NCBI GenBank assembly: GCA_032207245.1
Contig: CM063508.1
Span: forward strand, 95,674,016-95,738,015
DNA: 64,000 nucleotides
From: Pardosa pseudoannulata
Lineage: Eukaryota > Arthropoda > Arachnida > Araneae > Lycosidae
Direction of reading: 5' to 3'
Positions 23,232-37,100 of the stretch are shown in pieces. The number at the start of each line of letters is the position of its first letter. Within the stretch, counting starts at the first letter, position 1. A program made the translations under genes and the position numbers. The notes under the pieces are model-generated. The model searched no databases. It saw nothing but the letters and a program-made list of their open reading frames with translations, and was not told the DNA's origin.

Positions 23232-23541
23232 AGAGAGGGGTGAAAACTCAAACTAATACATTACAATTAAAGCTTTATAGTTATTCACAAATTAGTTAAT
23301 TTATAAAGCTGTGTAAACAGTTATGATAATAATAATCAGTGAATCAATAGAATAATATTATCACCATTAGCCCTGATCTGGAGTAATCCAAACAAGTTTG
23401 CGGCGACATATTGCACCATATAGACTTAAAGTAGTTGGGTAATGGCCATATTAATGGGTAATCACCATCTTTATTTTAACATGTGTGTGTATGTGGGGGG
23501 GGGGATACTTCTGGGTGGTTAGCATTTAACTATTTCTTTAA

Positions 23542-23601
23542 CTCCTTACCTGCGATGGGCATATACGTACGAACTGTGCAGTCAATGCTTTAACTGATTT
23601 G

Positions 23602-23667
<66 letters not shown>

Positions 23668-23823
23668 TCCTCCTTCAGAACGCTTCTTAGTAATTTCTTG
23701 CTTGCAATAAGAACCCTTCCTTATACTTCAATTAACAAATACGAGGTATACACATATGCATTACGAGGCAGTTTAAGTATTGACTACATAAAGAGTATAG
23801 TACAGACTGCAGCAGTTAAGAAG
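23542..23823. mobile_element. Possible piggyBac-type MITE carrying a (TA)n run
   Basis: TTAA stands at 23538-23541 and 23824-23827. Inside it, CTCCTTACCTGC on the left and CTTCTTAACTGC read inward from the right form a 12-bp imperfect inverted repeat, similar in style to the piggyBac relic at 41400. A (TA)n tract of ~60 bp (23606-23665) has expanded within it. Confidence 0.5.
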
Positions 23824-23829
23824 TTAAAT

Positions 23830-25030
23830 AAATTTTAGCCAATGAAAGTGCGAAAAACTCTTCTGCATTACGTGTGACTAAATTATAAAAATCAGTGGTA
23901 AAAATCATTTAATTCTAAATTACTTGTGAAAAATTTTAATATAGTTTTCTATAAACACAAATATTTATGATACATAAATGAATTACAGATTATTTAGCTG
24001 TTCCGTTAAATTGAACTCAAAGACATTTCAAATTATAAGAGGAGTGTTTCAATTTCTTAAACTAAAACAAAGCTTTGAAATTTACTATTAGAGGATGGAC
24101 CTAAATATATTTAGGAAACACTGAAATTTGTCAAATTTGATTTGGGCATGCATTTTTGTGGAAACTAGCATTTTTGTGGAAACATGAACAGTAAAAATTT
24201 TTTGCAATTCCAACACTTCCTTTTCCTAGAAATTCATAAAACTTGCTTTTGTGAAATACCAAGCATTTGATTGCTAAAAAAGATGGATTTTACAGGACTA
24301 TGAGAGTGCTGGTAATAAAATAGCCAAACCCTAGTAACTGGGCAAGAAGTTACATAATCAGGGAAGACAGAAAGGTCTTTCTACCTTCTCTTATATTACA
24401 CTGCATTGAATTTCTTCTGGTTTTGATTCTTAGAATGGCAAAGAAATCAAATACTACTTTTTTTTTTATTATTATTATTATTATCAAAGATATAAGTACC
24501 TAACAACTGAGATGTAAAGTATGGCCTTATCACATGTCAACTGTACATGATGTAAAAACAACATATTCAGTTTACAATTCGTTTCCATGAAGAATGCATG
24601 AATATTTTGTACAACAATGATAAACTGTCAACCAATTAAGGTTTTATCTCATGCCAACCTGAACCAAATAAACCAATTGAAAAATTTCTGCTTGCCCACA
24701 AGAAATCTGCATATTCTTTGTTGGGGAAAGGAAGGATTTGTTGCTGTTTCAAAGGGTAAAAGTTGAAATGTGACAGTCTTTAATAAAAACTCCTATAAAA
24801 TGTTTTTTAATTCTAAAATTCATGACAATTTAGGCTTGTAATAAAAGGGAAAAAAATAAAACAACATTATAACAGCCTTTTAATGAAGTGTTTATTTTAA
24901 TGGATTGCTAATCTATGTATACTTAATGCTAATAGGACTGAAGCATTCTGTTTATTAATATTCTTTATTTTTTAAAATTCCTTTTTTAGTGATTAAAAAT
25001 TTGTACTTTTAAAAAATAATTTTGATTTTA
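23830..25030. other. AT-rich intergenic sequence
   Basis: No gene, transposon end or RNA gene recognised. Confidence 0.3.
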
Positions 25031-26168
25031 TGTAATTAACTAGCAAGTATGCCCGTGCTTCGCTATGGTGAACTTAATGTATTACTTTTAAACAAAGATT
25101 TTTTTTATCGTGCATAACTCTCTAAATTCTTTACAGTACAGTTTGAGTCATTGGCATATTTATATATTTCTATTATAAGCGAATTATAACAATATTCAGT
25201 TTTTGTAATGGAATTTGTGTCTTATATTAAATTTGCTCAAACTTTTTTCTTATGGTAAAATATAAGTTTAACCCTAAATAACTGTATTACTACTGTACGT
25301 TGATTAGCAACGTTAATAGATCTGACCATATTACGTGGTAGAATAGGAAGCAGAGGTTTTGACAGCAACAGTGCTAATTTTGTTGGTAGTAATAAATGTT
25401 CTCCAAAATTACGGGAATTTATGACAAACCACATGGTTTTGTATAAACAGAAACACACATTCATAGTGACAACCATATAAATATAAATATAACTATATAA
25501 AGCGATAGGTTTTTATTCGCCCATGAGAGTCACTGAAATTTGTACTTTTCGTTGTTAGAATATTGTTGATAAATATTTCATTATAACGTAAAAATGAACC
25601 AAGAATTAAATTTAAAATTAGTTCTTATATAAAAATGCTATAATTTGAGTCACATAGAAATGAAATTTAATCATTTATATCTAAATTTCCAGGTCAGATC
25701 GAATTGATATTATGTAGACGATGTTTAAATAATATAAAATAAGAAATGAATAAATGAGATATTTAAAGAAATGATGTCATAATTATTAAAAAATATCATT
25801 TTCACCTATTTATTATGTGATAAATTGAAAATTTTAATCTTCTGCTTTTAACCGAGGAAAACTGCATTTAAAACAATTACTTGGGATGACGTTACATTGC
25901 TAGAAATATTGCTTCTTTCACTTAGTTATGATGCGATAAATTATGAATTTAATCGTTTGCTTTTAACCGGGGGAAATAATGCTTGGAATAATGACATGAA
26001 ATGCTCGAAAAAGGGGGAAGGAATGGATTTCGAATGTTAAAAATTTACAAAAACCTTCCTAGGGATGTACCTAATAATATCCCAAATTTTCACGGTGATT
26101 GGATGCATGGTTTTTGAGTCTATCAAGTACACACAGACAGACACAAATTCATTTTTATATATATAGAT
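25031..26168. repeat. Interspersed repeat of unknown class
   Basis: Begins CTAGCAAGTATGCCCGTGCT followed by TCGC and ends with ACCTTCCTAGGGATGTACC, ATTTTCACGGTGATTGGATG, CACAGACAGACACAAATTCA and a short TA run. Both end patterns are recognisable as widespread arthropod interspersed repeats, but I cannot name the family. The 79-residue minus-strand frame inside has no known domain. Confidence 0.4.
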
Positions 26169-26801
26169 TGTACTCTAGTTAATTGTTATCATACTTGTAT
26201 TGAAAGCTGCATTAGGGAAAAAAAGTTAATTGTTATCAACTAGAGTAGAGTGTTTAATTTTCATCAACACACACCATCAGTATTCAACCCAGGAGGTGGA
26301 CAGATTTTTACAATAACTAAAGCAAAACCTTTAACTTAAATTCAAAATTCTTTATTATTAATTCACTAACATATGTACATCATAAAATAAAATCTTATGC
26401 CTGAAAAAGAAAGCTGTGTTTAAACAGCTTCAGTATAAAGATATTGTCTATACTTCAAAAGTATGAAAATCTACAGACAAATCGTATTTCAAAAGTTTTA
26501 TCTTTATGAATACACTGAGAGAAAAATCAAACAACATGAAACCCTTATACAAAATGGTATTAAAAGAAAATATCTAAATATGTTTAAAAGAAGAATGCAC
26601 CTAAACTTTATACAGGAAAAGACAGTGGATGGTAACTTTTAAAATCTTAAATCATAAAATTAATTTAAAAGAAAATACTCTACACCTAAGTGATATTCAT
26701 CCTCAAATTAAATATGAATTCACATATTAAATTATACACCCTTAAGTTCAATTAAAAGTTGAAAAATACATTCATAGTATGTTTTAAATTAGTGTCCTTA
26801 A

Positions 26802-27545
26802 CAGGGTTCATACAGGTCTTTTGAAAGTAAAAATTAGGGAATTAAGGAACTCTGAAAAAGAAAACTATGATTGACAAAAACTTATTAAGTTCCATAGTTT
26901 TGTCTATAACTCCCTAAGCCCCCCCCCAACAAAAAAATGATGCAATTTGTTGTAAAGTTGCAACATTTTACAGAAAGTTGTTTTATTTATGAAATTTTCA
27001 AAAACATTATTTCTCCATGCAAGAGAATCTTTAAATAATTCAGTCCAACTAACACTGAAGCAATACCCCTATCAGTAGATAATACCTTTTATCTAAAACA
27101 TTATTTAAAATAGAGAAAACAAAGCATGCAAATTAGAAATTCTGAACTACCAATAAGTCCACATTGCAAATTGCTTTTACAATAATTTGTTTTGTAAAGC
27201 TTCATAAAGAGAGTAATTAGCAGATGGACCGTTCATTGATACATGAAAAAAAAAATTAGAAAAAATAGTTTAACCTTTTCATAAAATTCCCTAAAAATAT
27301 CTTCTGCAATAGAATGTCCTAAAATGGTAGAATCAAAATTATCTTGTAGAAACTTCATTTTATGATGGGTGATACAATAAAATTTATTGGCAAAGGTACT
27401 TACTCAGCTTTTAATTTTAGCTATTTATTTGAAATTAGACTGCTGTTAAAAAATTGTTAATTTGTTAAAGAATAAAGGGCTGTAACTTTCTTCTTCCAAA
27501 GGAGAACCTCAAATAAAGGAGTTTTTAAGGAGTGTGCGAACCCTG
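26802..27545. mobile_element. hAT-like MITE (CAGGGTTC ends)
   Basis: The left end CAGGGTTCATACAGGTC and the right end read inward (CAGGGTTCGCACACTCC) are imperfect inverted repeats, followed by AAGGAACTC and its counterpart. The 8-bp flanks do not match well. About 744 bp, with no transposase. Confidence 0.65.
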
Positions 27546-28954
27546 TTTTAAAAGAATCAAGAATGATACATCTTGTAAAAAAGTATTCAATAAGAACAAA
27601 TGTTCTAAAATTAATCCTTAAATTACTACAGAAGGAATTATAAAAATAAACTACATAATGAGAAAACTTAATATTTAGCTAGTACAAACTTTCAAAAATT
27701 TGTTGATGTTGTGTGCTTTTTTTATCTTCTCAAAATAGAGTAAAAGTGCACATGGCAATTATCCAATTATTAGATTTTTCATTTCCTACACAATTAAAAG
27801 GTTATCTTAGACTTGTCTGTTTTCTTAAAAAGAAACTAAAGTCTCATATTTTGATATTTTGGAATACAAAATTTAGAATACAGTTTACCACATACAATTC
27901 TAAAAACAGGTATACAAGTAAATCTAATGTCAACTGGCAAACAGAACACTACAGAAACAATCTTTCAACTAAGTTTTCACTGCAGTAGTGATTTCATGTT
28001 TAAACACTAGAAACAAAATGAATTCCTGGTTCAACATAAAAATTGCTGCATAATGAAAATGAATAATGAATATTAGATTTTATAGTTATCATTTAAATGA
28101 ACAAAACTATTTACACAGATATGGCATCTTAATATCAACTGATTCTTGGAAAGTCACAATATGGGACAACTTTTTTTTTATACAAAGAAAATAGGGTAAA
28201 TATATTGTCGGCTTTTAAAAATTAATAGTCAAAATATTCTTCTGACATATAAATTTTTCATGCATATACATATTAATATTAGTTAAATCATACACTTTCA
28301 ATTATGATATTTTCTCTACAAATTTGTATGATATTTAACAATACATTTACTGAATACATTTATTGAACAAACATTTTACTGAATCAATCCAATTGAAGAT
28401 CTACCCTGGTGCAATAAATAGAACTAGAAAAAAGAAAATATATAAAAAGTTTGTGTTACGAGCAAACTAAACAAATGAGACAAGAGATAATTTTGTGATA
28501 AACTGTAAACGTTAAAAATGCTTGTGGACTTGTCTAGGAAATTTAAAATCACAACAGATTGATTTCCCATGAATTGCTTCAAAACTTTTGATGCTACAGG
28601 ATTGAAAGCATAATTGGACTTCACAATCACCACCTTGGAAAATTAATAATAGTAATAAATTTTAAAAAAAGTGATTTAAATTTGAAACAAAGGACATTAA
28701 TTTTCTATTATACTTGGAGATTTCTTCAAATTTTGAGGTATACTTTTATTTGGATAGCTCAATGTTCAAACAATTATTCCATTTAGAGAAGAAACATACC
28801 TAGAAGACAAAAGGTATTGCTCCCATAAACATGCAACTATGACTTGATGAATAAGCCTTATGTGTATGAATACATATACAGTGCAACCCGTTTAAGATGT
28901 TTTACTTCTGTGGTCCCAATTTTATTTATATATTTATGAAGTTATACCTGTTTG

Positions 28955-28964
28955 TATATGTATA

Positions 28965-29026
<62 letters not shown>

Positions 29027-29035
29027 TAGATATAT
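28955..29035. repeat. (TA)n microsatellite
   Basis: A TA run with a few GATA interruptions at the right edge. Confidence 0.9.
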
Positions 29036-30858
29036 ATTAAGGGGTGTCAATTCAGTCCTTTTCATGAACCATCCCAAATGAGAAAGAAAATTATGGATTA
29101 TAACAATAAATCTGTTATAAAGAAATCAAGCCTGAATTTTTAGAAAAAGAAATTAAGGTAAATTAATATAACAATATTATTTCTAGTTTCCTTTTTATCT
29201 AAATCTATATCTAAAGTGTTTTCTCCAATGTTAAAACCATTTAAATTATTCTTGGTTAATGCTAATATTTTAGATATTTTAAAAATAACATTTTAGACTA
29301 TATCAAAATGCTAACTTTATTTTTAAAAGTAAAATAGCACCATGCACCCATGAAAATACATTTAGAAGAGAAAAAACAAATTACTACTAAAATTTAGATT
29401 AAAATACTTTTCCTAAGGCATTTTTCAAGTTTTTTTGTTTATGAAATCTTCCTGTTTGAGAAGTTTAAATCTTTTGTACCCTTAGAAAATTTCTTAAGTA
29501 GGCTTCACTGTATGTGTATATGTGAGTGTATAATTATATATATTGTATGCAAAATCTCTCAGATAAATTTTAAATATCCTTCTCTCTCTCCCTTTTTTTT
29601 TCTTGAGGAGGGGAAAAAGAGTGTGTATGTGTCAATGAGAGAAAGACTTTAAAAATCATGGGGGGAGGGGAGGCAAATTTTGCTATTGATTTTAAATATT
29701 ACTGATTAATCCCTCATACAACTACTATGTAACATATCATTACAAATGGTAAAATAATCATTAGAAAAAATGGCCCAGTATAATAAAGCTGCATGAAATG
29801 CAATGATCATGAAATCAAACAATCAGTTTTTAGAATATATTACACACTTATGATTTAGCTCTACAAATCTTTGTTAAGAGTCATATTTACATATGAATAA
29901 ATTTCAACTTTTTATTATAATTCTCAAGGATATCAATGTAACAAATATTTACACTATGTACAAAAGTATTAAATGACACAACCAAATTTCAAAGAAATAT
30001 TGGCATTGACACAAGATCTTTTTAAAATAATACCTGAATTAGTAAAAATTAATGAACATTTCATACAAAAAAAGTAAATAATTCTTTGTATGAAAGTATA
30101 GAATTATTTTGTACACAGTGCCCAGTAAACAAAAAGGCATTAACAAAATTATACAAAACATCAACTTATGACTGCGAGAACTTATATCTCATGACAGTAA
30201 TTTATTAACTGTCATAACAGTAACTTGACTAAAGAACCTAAAAAAATTCAAAATGATTAAAGCGTACTTACTTTGGTGTTTGTTTTTTTTAACAGGGGAG
30301 GGGGACAAAAATGGGCTAGATTAAATGAATACTTACATTGATTCTCTATGAACTAAACACACTACCTGAATAACAAGCATAATATCAGTGTTCAAAACCA
30401 ATATTTATAATTGCATTTTATTCAACATTTCTATTTAACAGTTAAAATACAATCGTTAAATAACTCCATGTACTTTTTACATATTTCCTATAAAAGATTG
30501 GACAATCTTTCAGATATAAGCTCCCAAACAAAAATTCTAAGTAATATTTTAAATTATATAATAAACAAAAAGCTAAAATTGTTAGCATTCAGAATTCAAA
30601 CTTAAAAAAATAAATAAATGAATAAATTGTTGAAAAACTTTAGACCCAAATCCTTTCTTAAGATTGTAATTTCCTTTCAACGTTTGTGTTACTAACACAA
30701 AAGTTTATAAAATAGAAGTTCAACTTTAATTTCACATACAAAAAAAACTTATTTTCCTGGCGATATCATAAAAACAATCAAAAGTAAAAAAATGTCAAAC
30801 ATTTTTTTTCCCTTACTTTTATATGTTAATTGATGAAAACTGTATACAAAAATGTTTT

Positions 30859-30864
30859 TTTATT
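30859..30864 (-). terminator. Candidate polyadenylation signal for the DEK-like gene
   Basis: AATAAA on the minus strand, about 230 nt after the stop codon. It is the first plausible signal, but equal motifs lie further on. Confidence 0.2.
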
Positions 30865-31092
30865 TATAATTTAACTGATTAAAGCAAGTTTAGTGCAGGT
30901 TCATCCAATGCACAAAATGAAATACTTTTTTTAAACATGAAAATTAATTTGATACCACTAAAGTATCAATCACAAATGCAATGTAATTTGTACAGAATTA
31001 TATGAGTGCTCTTCTTGATGAATTATGAAGATGATGATTGATCTTCCTTACAATGATATAGATGATACAAAATGTGACTACCCAAGCATCCA

Positions 31093-31110
31093 CTACGTTC
31101 CAATAATAAT
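31093..31110 (-). CDS. Dek: DEK-like last coding exon and stop
   Basis: 18 coding bases, IIIGT and TAG, after acceptor TATTGCAG. The short hydrophobic end corresponds to the ELIS end of vertebrate DEK. Confidence 0.82.
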   Translation of the reverse strand: MIIGT

Positions 31111-34100
31111 CTGCAATACAATAAAAACAATCAAACCTATTGAATATCAATTCAAATTCTTTAAATATTGCTCTGAAAAATGATAAAAGACAAATAAAGG
31201 ACAGTAAAGGAAATTTTTGATAAACATTCTGATGGGCAGATGTCAAAACTTGTAGCATTGGACATGCAGATATCTCAGAAATACATCTTTGTTTTATATG
31301 ATTTTGGATGATTTGCATTACTTCAAATGTTCTACTTTTGTTCTTTTTAGGTTGAAGCTGTTACACTGAGAAATTTTTTCTTATTAAAACTGCTCTTCCT
31401 TTCTTTATTTTTTATTTATAAATGCTGCTTTATAAAACGTATAATGAGGCAAATTACACCAGCTCAAAAAAGGGCATAATTATGCATAAAATAATATTAA
31501 TGAGCAGAATTGGATTCATCGGGATCATACTAATTAATGAACTATCAACATTAATAAATGAAATATAATAAATATTATGAACAGAAAAATACCTTTTTAA
31601 CACAATCTTTCATAAAATTATGCCGATGAGTCAAGTCATGATGAGGAAACTGTGCAGAAACCTATATTCAGAATGAGAATAATCAAGTATATAGACCAAA
31701 GTTAAATGTATGGCAACCACATTTAAAGTTCTATCTAAATCAGAAATCTGATACATTTAGTTATAATGCATACAAAATTTTAACATCAAAATTATGGAGT
31801 CAGTAATATTAATATAGTAATATGAATGAATTTTTGCTTGTTACATTCATCTTTAAAAAGATTATTCATGATAACAAAAATTTTCAAATGATTATTGTTA
31901 AATACCAATCTTTGCTTAATCTACTGTGAAATGCCTTAAGATACTTAGAAATTCAATAAAATCAACCAAAAGTAATTGTAATATAAAATGAATATATAAA
32001 ATCAAGCAAAATGCTGACCTATTCCTTTAAAGAAAAATTAAATTTTGCAAGCAATACCTACGTATTTATACATATAAATTATAAATTCTACAACAATATG
32101 TCTAAATAGAAACATAACGCAAATAACTGTAAAAGAACCTAAATAGAAAAAGGAAATGTATAATTTAGATGTGTAAAATTACGTATTTGAACAATATATA
32201 TACCAGCAGTGCATTCTAATTTTCTGAACATGTCAACTTTTTAAAATACCATTAAACCTCATACTGAGGCTAGATTGTTCTAGTATTTATTGTCTTCTAT
32301 TGTGACACTGGTTTTCCTATCAGCATAATTTTTGATTGTATGTTGTGGCTGGTATATCTGGTTGACCTTTAGAATTCCCATTCCACCCCTACCCACAATA
32401 TATACAAATTTTCAAATATTCTATTCCCCTCCCCCTAATATTTTTTTTTAGCTAACCCATATTATTGTCAAAATTTCATATGCCTCCTCTGTACATTTAT
32501 AATCAATTGTATATTTATACCACATATATTTGTTGCTAAAATTTAAATTCAGTATATATGACTTATATAAATATTGATCATGAGCTCATTTTTATTTAAA
32601 AAAAATACTGTTTGAAAAAATACAGAATTTCTTAACAAATAGAAAAATAAAGAAAAATTATGTATACATATTAGAACAAAATAACTTAAATAATAATCAC
32701 TAATTTTAACCCTTAACTTCACAATAGTAAATGTCTGCATAAGTCCTGTTTATGTCACACTTTGTCCCAAGTTTAGTCTCAAAGACCTCGCTTTTTGAAT
32801 AAATATAAAAAATACTTTACTACTAAAGGCCATTTAAGGGAACTAATTTTTATCTATAGCAGAAAATATTACACAAATAACTCATAAACTACTTTCAAAT
32901 TTATTTATTTATTTATTTATTTTTTTTTTTGTAAAATAAAAATCCATTAAAACAAATTTGAAAATAATAATAATTTTTTAAAAATTCTAACAGTTTATTT
33001 TTCTTTTATACAGTGAAAGCTTGTTAATCCAAATTCGGTTAATTCGAACTAAAAAAAAAAAAATAAAAATAAAAAAATAAAAAAAAATAAAAATAAAAAA
33101 TCCATTGGAATGAATGTTAACAGTTTTTGAGGCAAAATTGAAACATTCTTTTATTTGTGGATAACGCAACCTGCCACACACAATAACCTTTCAGAACTGA
33201 ATTTAAATATTTGCTGCCAAACAAAACTGTGAAATTACAACCAATGGATCACAGAATCATTCAGAATCTTAAAATAAATTATCATAAGAGACTCTTACAA
33301 CAAACCATATTACCTTTAGATTGTTAGGGAAATTACAACATTATTCTGCTAAGAACTATAAATGATTTATATGCCGCATGGGATTGCTTTCATCATGCTA
33401 AATTCACACACCGAAGAAAACAATCATATTGAAGAATGTGACTATATTTATAAGATTTTTCTGAATTCAAAAAACTTAAGTGATAATGAATGTTACTTTT
33501 TCTGATTATGTAAGGATAGATAATGATGTGGTGGTCTGTGAACAACTGAGTGACGATGACATAAAATCTGTCTGAGAAGATGAAAATAAAGAGCCAGTAG
33601 AGAAAGCAGAGACGGTTAAGCATCTAAATGATGAAGATATAATTGATTCTATAAAAACTCTGAAAGCATTTATTCAGATGGAACATTCCTTTGAAAAATG
33701 TAGGCAAAATAAACAAAATCAAACATTCATTCTACAGTTTTTCCCAAATAAAATTCATTCATTAAGTTTTAATTATAGTTTAATTTCTACTTCATGTGAT
33801 GAGGCGATTTAGATCTGTTATATAATTAATTCATTCATACAAGAAGTAAAATGTTCGGGATCTAAATAAGACCTCATCACATCTTTGTAAAGAGATAGAG
33901 GACCATAAATTTATAATGTTTTATTTTAGATAGCATAGTATAATATATTTAATGAGCTTATACAACTAAGAGATTTTTCATCTTCAGTGATACTTTTAAA
34001 GTTGTTTTTTTTTTTTTTTTTTTTTTTTTAAACATTGGATAATTCAAACTGTTTTCTGATAACTTTTAAGTTTGAATTAAGGAGTGTCCACTATATTTAC

Positions 34101-37100
34101 ATTGCTTAATATAAACAAAATAATAAAAACATATAACAAATTCATAAAACATCCACTAAAAAATTAAAAATTACACTAGCATTTTTAGATTAAATTTTTT
34201 TTTCTTCTTTTTGTAAGCTTCCTCTGCCCATGCTGCAAATTGGGTAGAGTGACTCAACATACAACAACACAGTATATGGGTGCAAGAAGTCTTGCAGGTG
34301 AAATGGTCAACATTTCAATTAAATTATCACTAATCCTAAATTCCTTACTAAAGGGTCTTCAGACTATTTAAAAACTTCCTTAAATCAGGGTCTGTAACAC
34401 GCACAACAGATAAATTGTGAGACAATCTATAATACAAAGGCTAACATAGCTAAGGGTTAATTATATTATCTGTTAACCAATAGACTTTAAGCTTGTCCTA
34501 CTTATTTCAAAGTGATATAAAACTTCTATTAAAAGTAGCAAATATTTATGTTAGAAAATCTTACAAAATATAGTTTTAACAGGAAAACAGGTGTAGATAC
34601 AGATTTTAATGTAAATAGAACTTTTTCAAAAATACCTTATATCTACTCAGAATCAGAATACAAAAATTTATTTTTGAAAAGTTTAAAATAAAACTTACCT
34701 TTTCTATGACATTACGCAATGTGATATCTTCAAAGTTTGAGCTCAAAATAATCTCTTGAATACTTGAATAAAGTTCATTATCCTATATATAAAAATTATT
34801 TTCAAACATAAATATTGAAACCCATAATGGAGAAAAATTAATACTAAAATTTTTCTTTCTTTTTTTAAGCACTAGGTAGTAAATTCAGTTGTGACATACT
34901 GAACTCTTTTAAACTATTTAAACTAATTTTGTGGCAATAAGGGGCAATTTAATAATTTTATTAATTAAAGCAATTATATCATTAAGATGTCCTTTATCAT
35001 TAAACTAATAAAAGACATAAAAAATATTGAACATAATTTCCAACAGCATCTTTAAAAAGTATACTTTTACATTGACATTTCTTAACACATTTAAATAGAA
35101 CTTCTTTAAACTTTTTTTCTAGTAAAATAAGAAATGTGTCACTTAAACATACCAAGAAATGGGATATCAATATCATGTTTTAAAGTGCAGGGTACATAAT
35201 TTAAAACTAAGTGTAACCTAACACATATTAATATACATATATATTTTAGTACAGATTTGTAGTAAATATATTATCAATATATTAACTAACTAAAGGAAAC
35301 TTACCAGATAAAAATTTGTAGTTTTAAAGATAAAAGACTATTTAAGGCGAAAGAAATTAGACATACCCAATATCTAATGATATCACATATGCTGAGTTCT
35401 ATTTAAGTGTTATTTCATTTATATCTTTAAGAAGTTATGAATGCTTTTTAATGAAAACATCCTGTCATCTCAAAATCTATCTTTTGCATCTTTTAATAAG
35501 ATCAAATTTCTTTTAAAATTATGTATGTAGAAAAAATGATATTTGATAAAACCTAAAAAGACGAAAAAATTGTGCTTACTGTAGGTGGGTTATCTTCCAA
35601 AGGATTAAGGATTTCTATATCAGGATCATTTTCTAAAAAGAGAGAATAATTACTTTTCAATATCTATAAATGAAGAAACATATAAAATTTCAAATGCACT
35701 CTCTATTCTCATATATTCTGGAAATAGGCAAAAAATTAAGCATACTAATTTCTTTTGTAATAAGGGGTAAAAAGTTATACTTATGTAAAAATTTAAAGTA
35801 TATAGTGCACAGAACTAAAACAAATTATTTTAAGTTAAGACTAGCTGCTTCAAACCATCTTTCAGGTCTCAGTAACTCAGGTTCTCGAATTAAGGTCATA
35901 TTTAGTCAAAAATTTAAATTTTTTTCTGGATTACATTACATAACTTTCATATCCTGTCTAGTAGGAAACAGAAGGTTAAGTGAATTTAAAAAATAAATAA
36001 ATCGCATCTTATTACATTCAGTAGTTTCTACATGATGAGCAGAAATGAAATATTTTATTTAATTACAAACAGAACATTGTATACCTCAGCATTATTTATA
36101 TAATTATTTTAAAGTATTGCAAGATACCTACCAAACTAAAAAATATTGCTAAATTTTTAATTAAAATAATAATAATAAAATTCTAGTAAAAGGTATTGGA
36201 TTGATCACAAAACTATTACGAAGAAATTTTTGAAAGATGCATTTCAATAAATGCAGTAAGTTTTTGCAAGATGGCCTGATAATAAAAACCTGAGTCATCC
36301 TTTTATTTATATAAAGGACATGACTGCTGTTATAGCCCTTTAAGATTATGAAGTTATAATGAAAATATTATGTTGCTTAATTTAAAAATAAATAAATAAA
36401 AATTCCTAAATTTAGCAGTCATGACGAATTTTTTTTAATTAAAAAAGATTAATACATTTGTAGTTACTTCAATTATAAAAAATCAGATGAGGACATGAAT
36501 TCTTGTATGTCTATTATAATATATATTCTTTTTCATTTTATGTGATGCATCATGTGAATTATGAAGAACTATGAAGAATTTAAGAATTGCTATCTGGGGG
36601 ACTTGAAGCATTAATACTCGTAACAATGTCAACTTTTATTACACAGATATTTTATTCTTAATGTAATTTTTCTTCATTAATACTTCCTTCAATTCATGCC
36701 AAGAAATAATAAACACTGAAAATACAGAATTCTTCCCAGCAAATAATGGAGGCTTCTGCTTTTTGTTATATAGAGTAAGGATTGCAAGCTAAAGGGTAGG
36801 TGCATAACTAGACTTTATAACACTTCCAATTACAAAATACCAACCTTCTATGGCTAATCCTATTTTAGAAATGCGAGGTACATGCATACATAGGTACTGA
36901 TATCAACAGTAAACTAGTCATAACTAGTACAAAAATAGTCAAAATAGATAGTCACAGTTTTAAAATTAAAGTTTTTTTTATACACATATACAAACATAAT
37001 ACTGAAACTGGTGAAAATTCAGTCAAGCATGGTCAAAATAAGAATTTTCATTGAAATCTGAATTACAATAGCACAATATTTTAGTGTATCTTGATTATAA

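Larger units (their letters stand above)
26340..31092 (-). other. Possible long 3' UTR or intergenic DNA after the DEK-like gene
   Basis: Lies directly after the DEK-like stop codon on the minus strand. It is AT-rich and mostly free of coding signal. One hAT MITE (26802-27545) and one (TA)n tract (about 28955-29035) interrupt it. Several AATAAA signals occur on the minus strand, for example at 30859-30864 and about 26352. The real cleavage site cannot be chosen from sequence. Confidence 0.3.
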
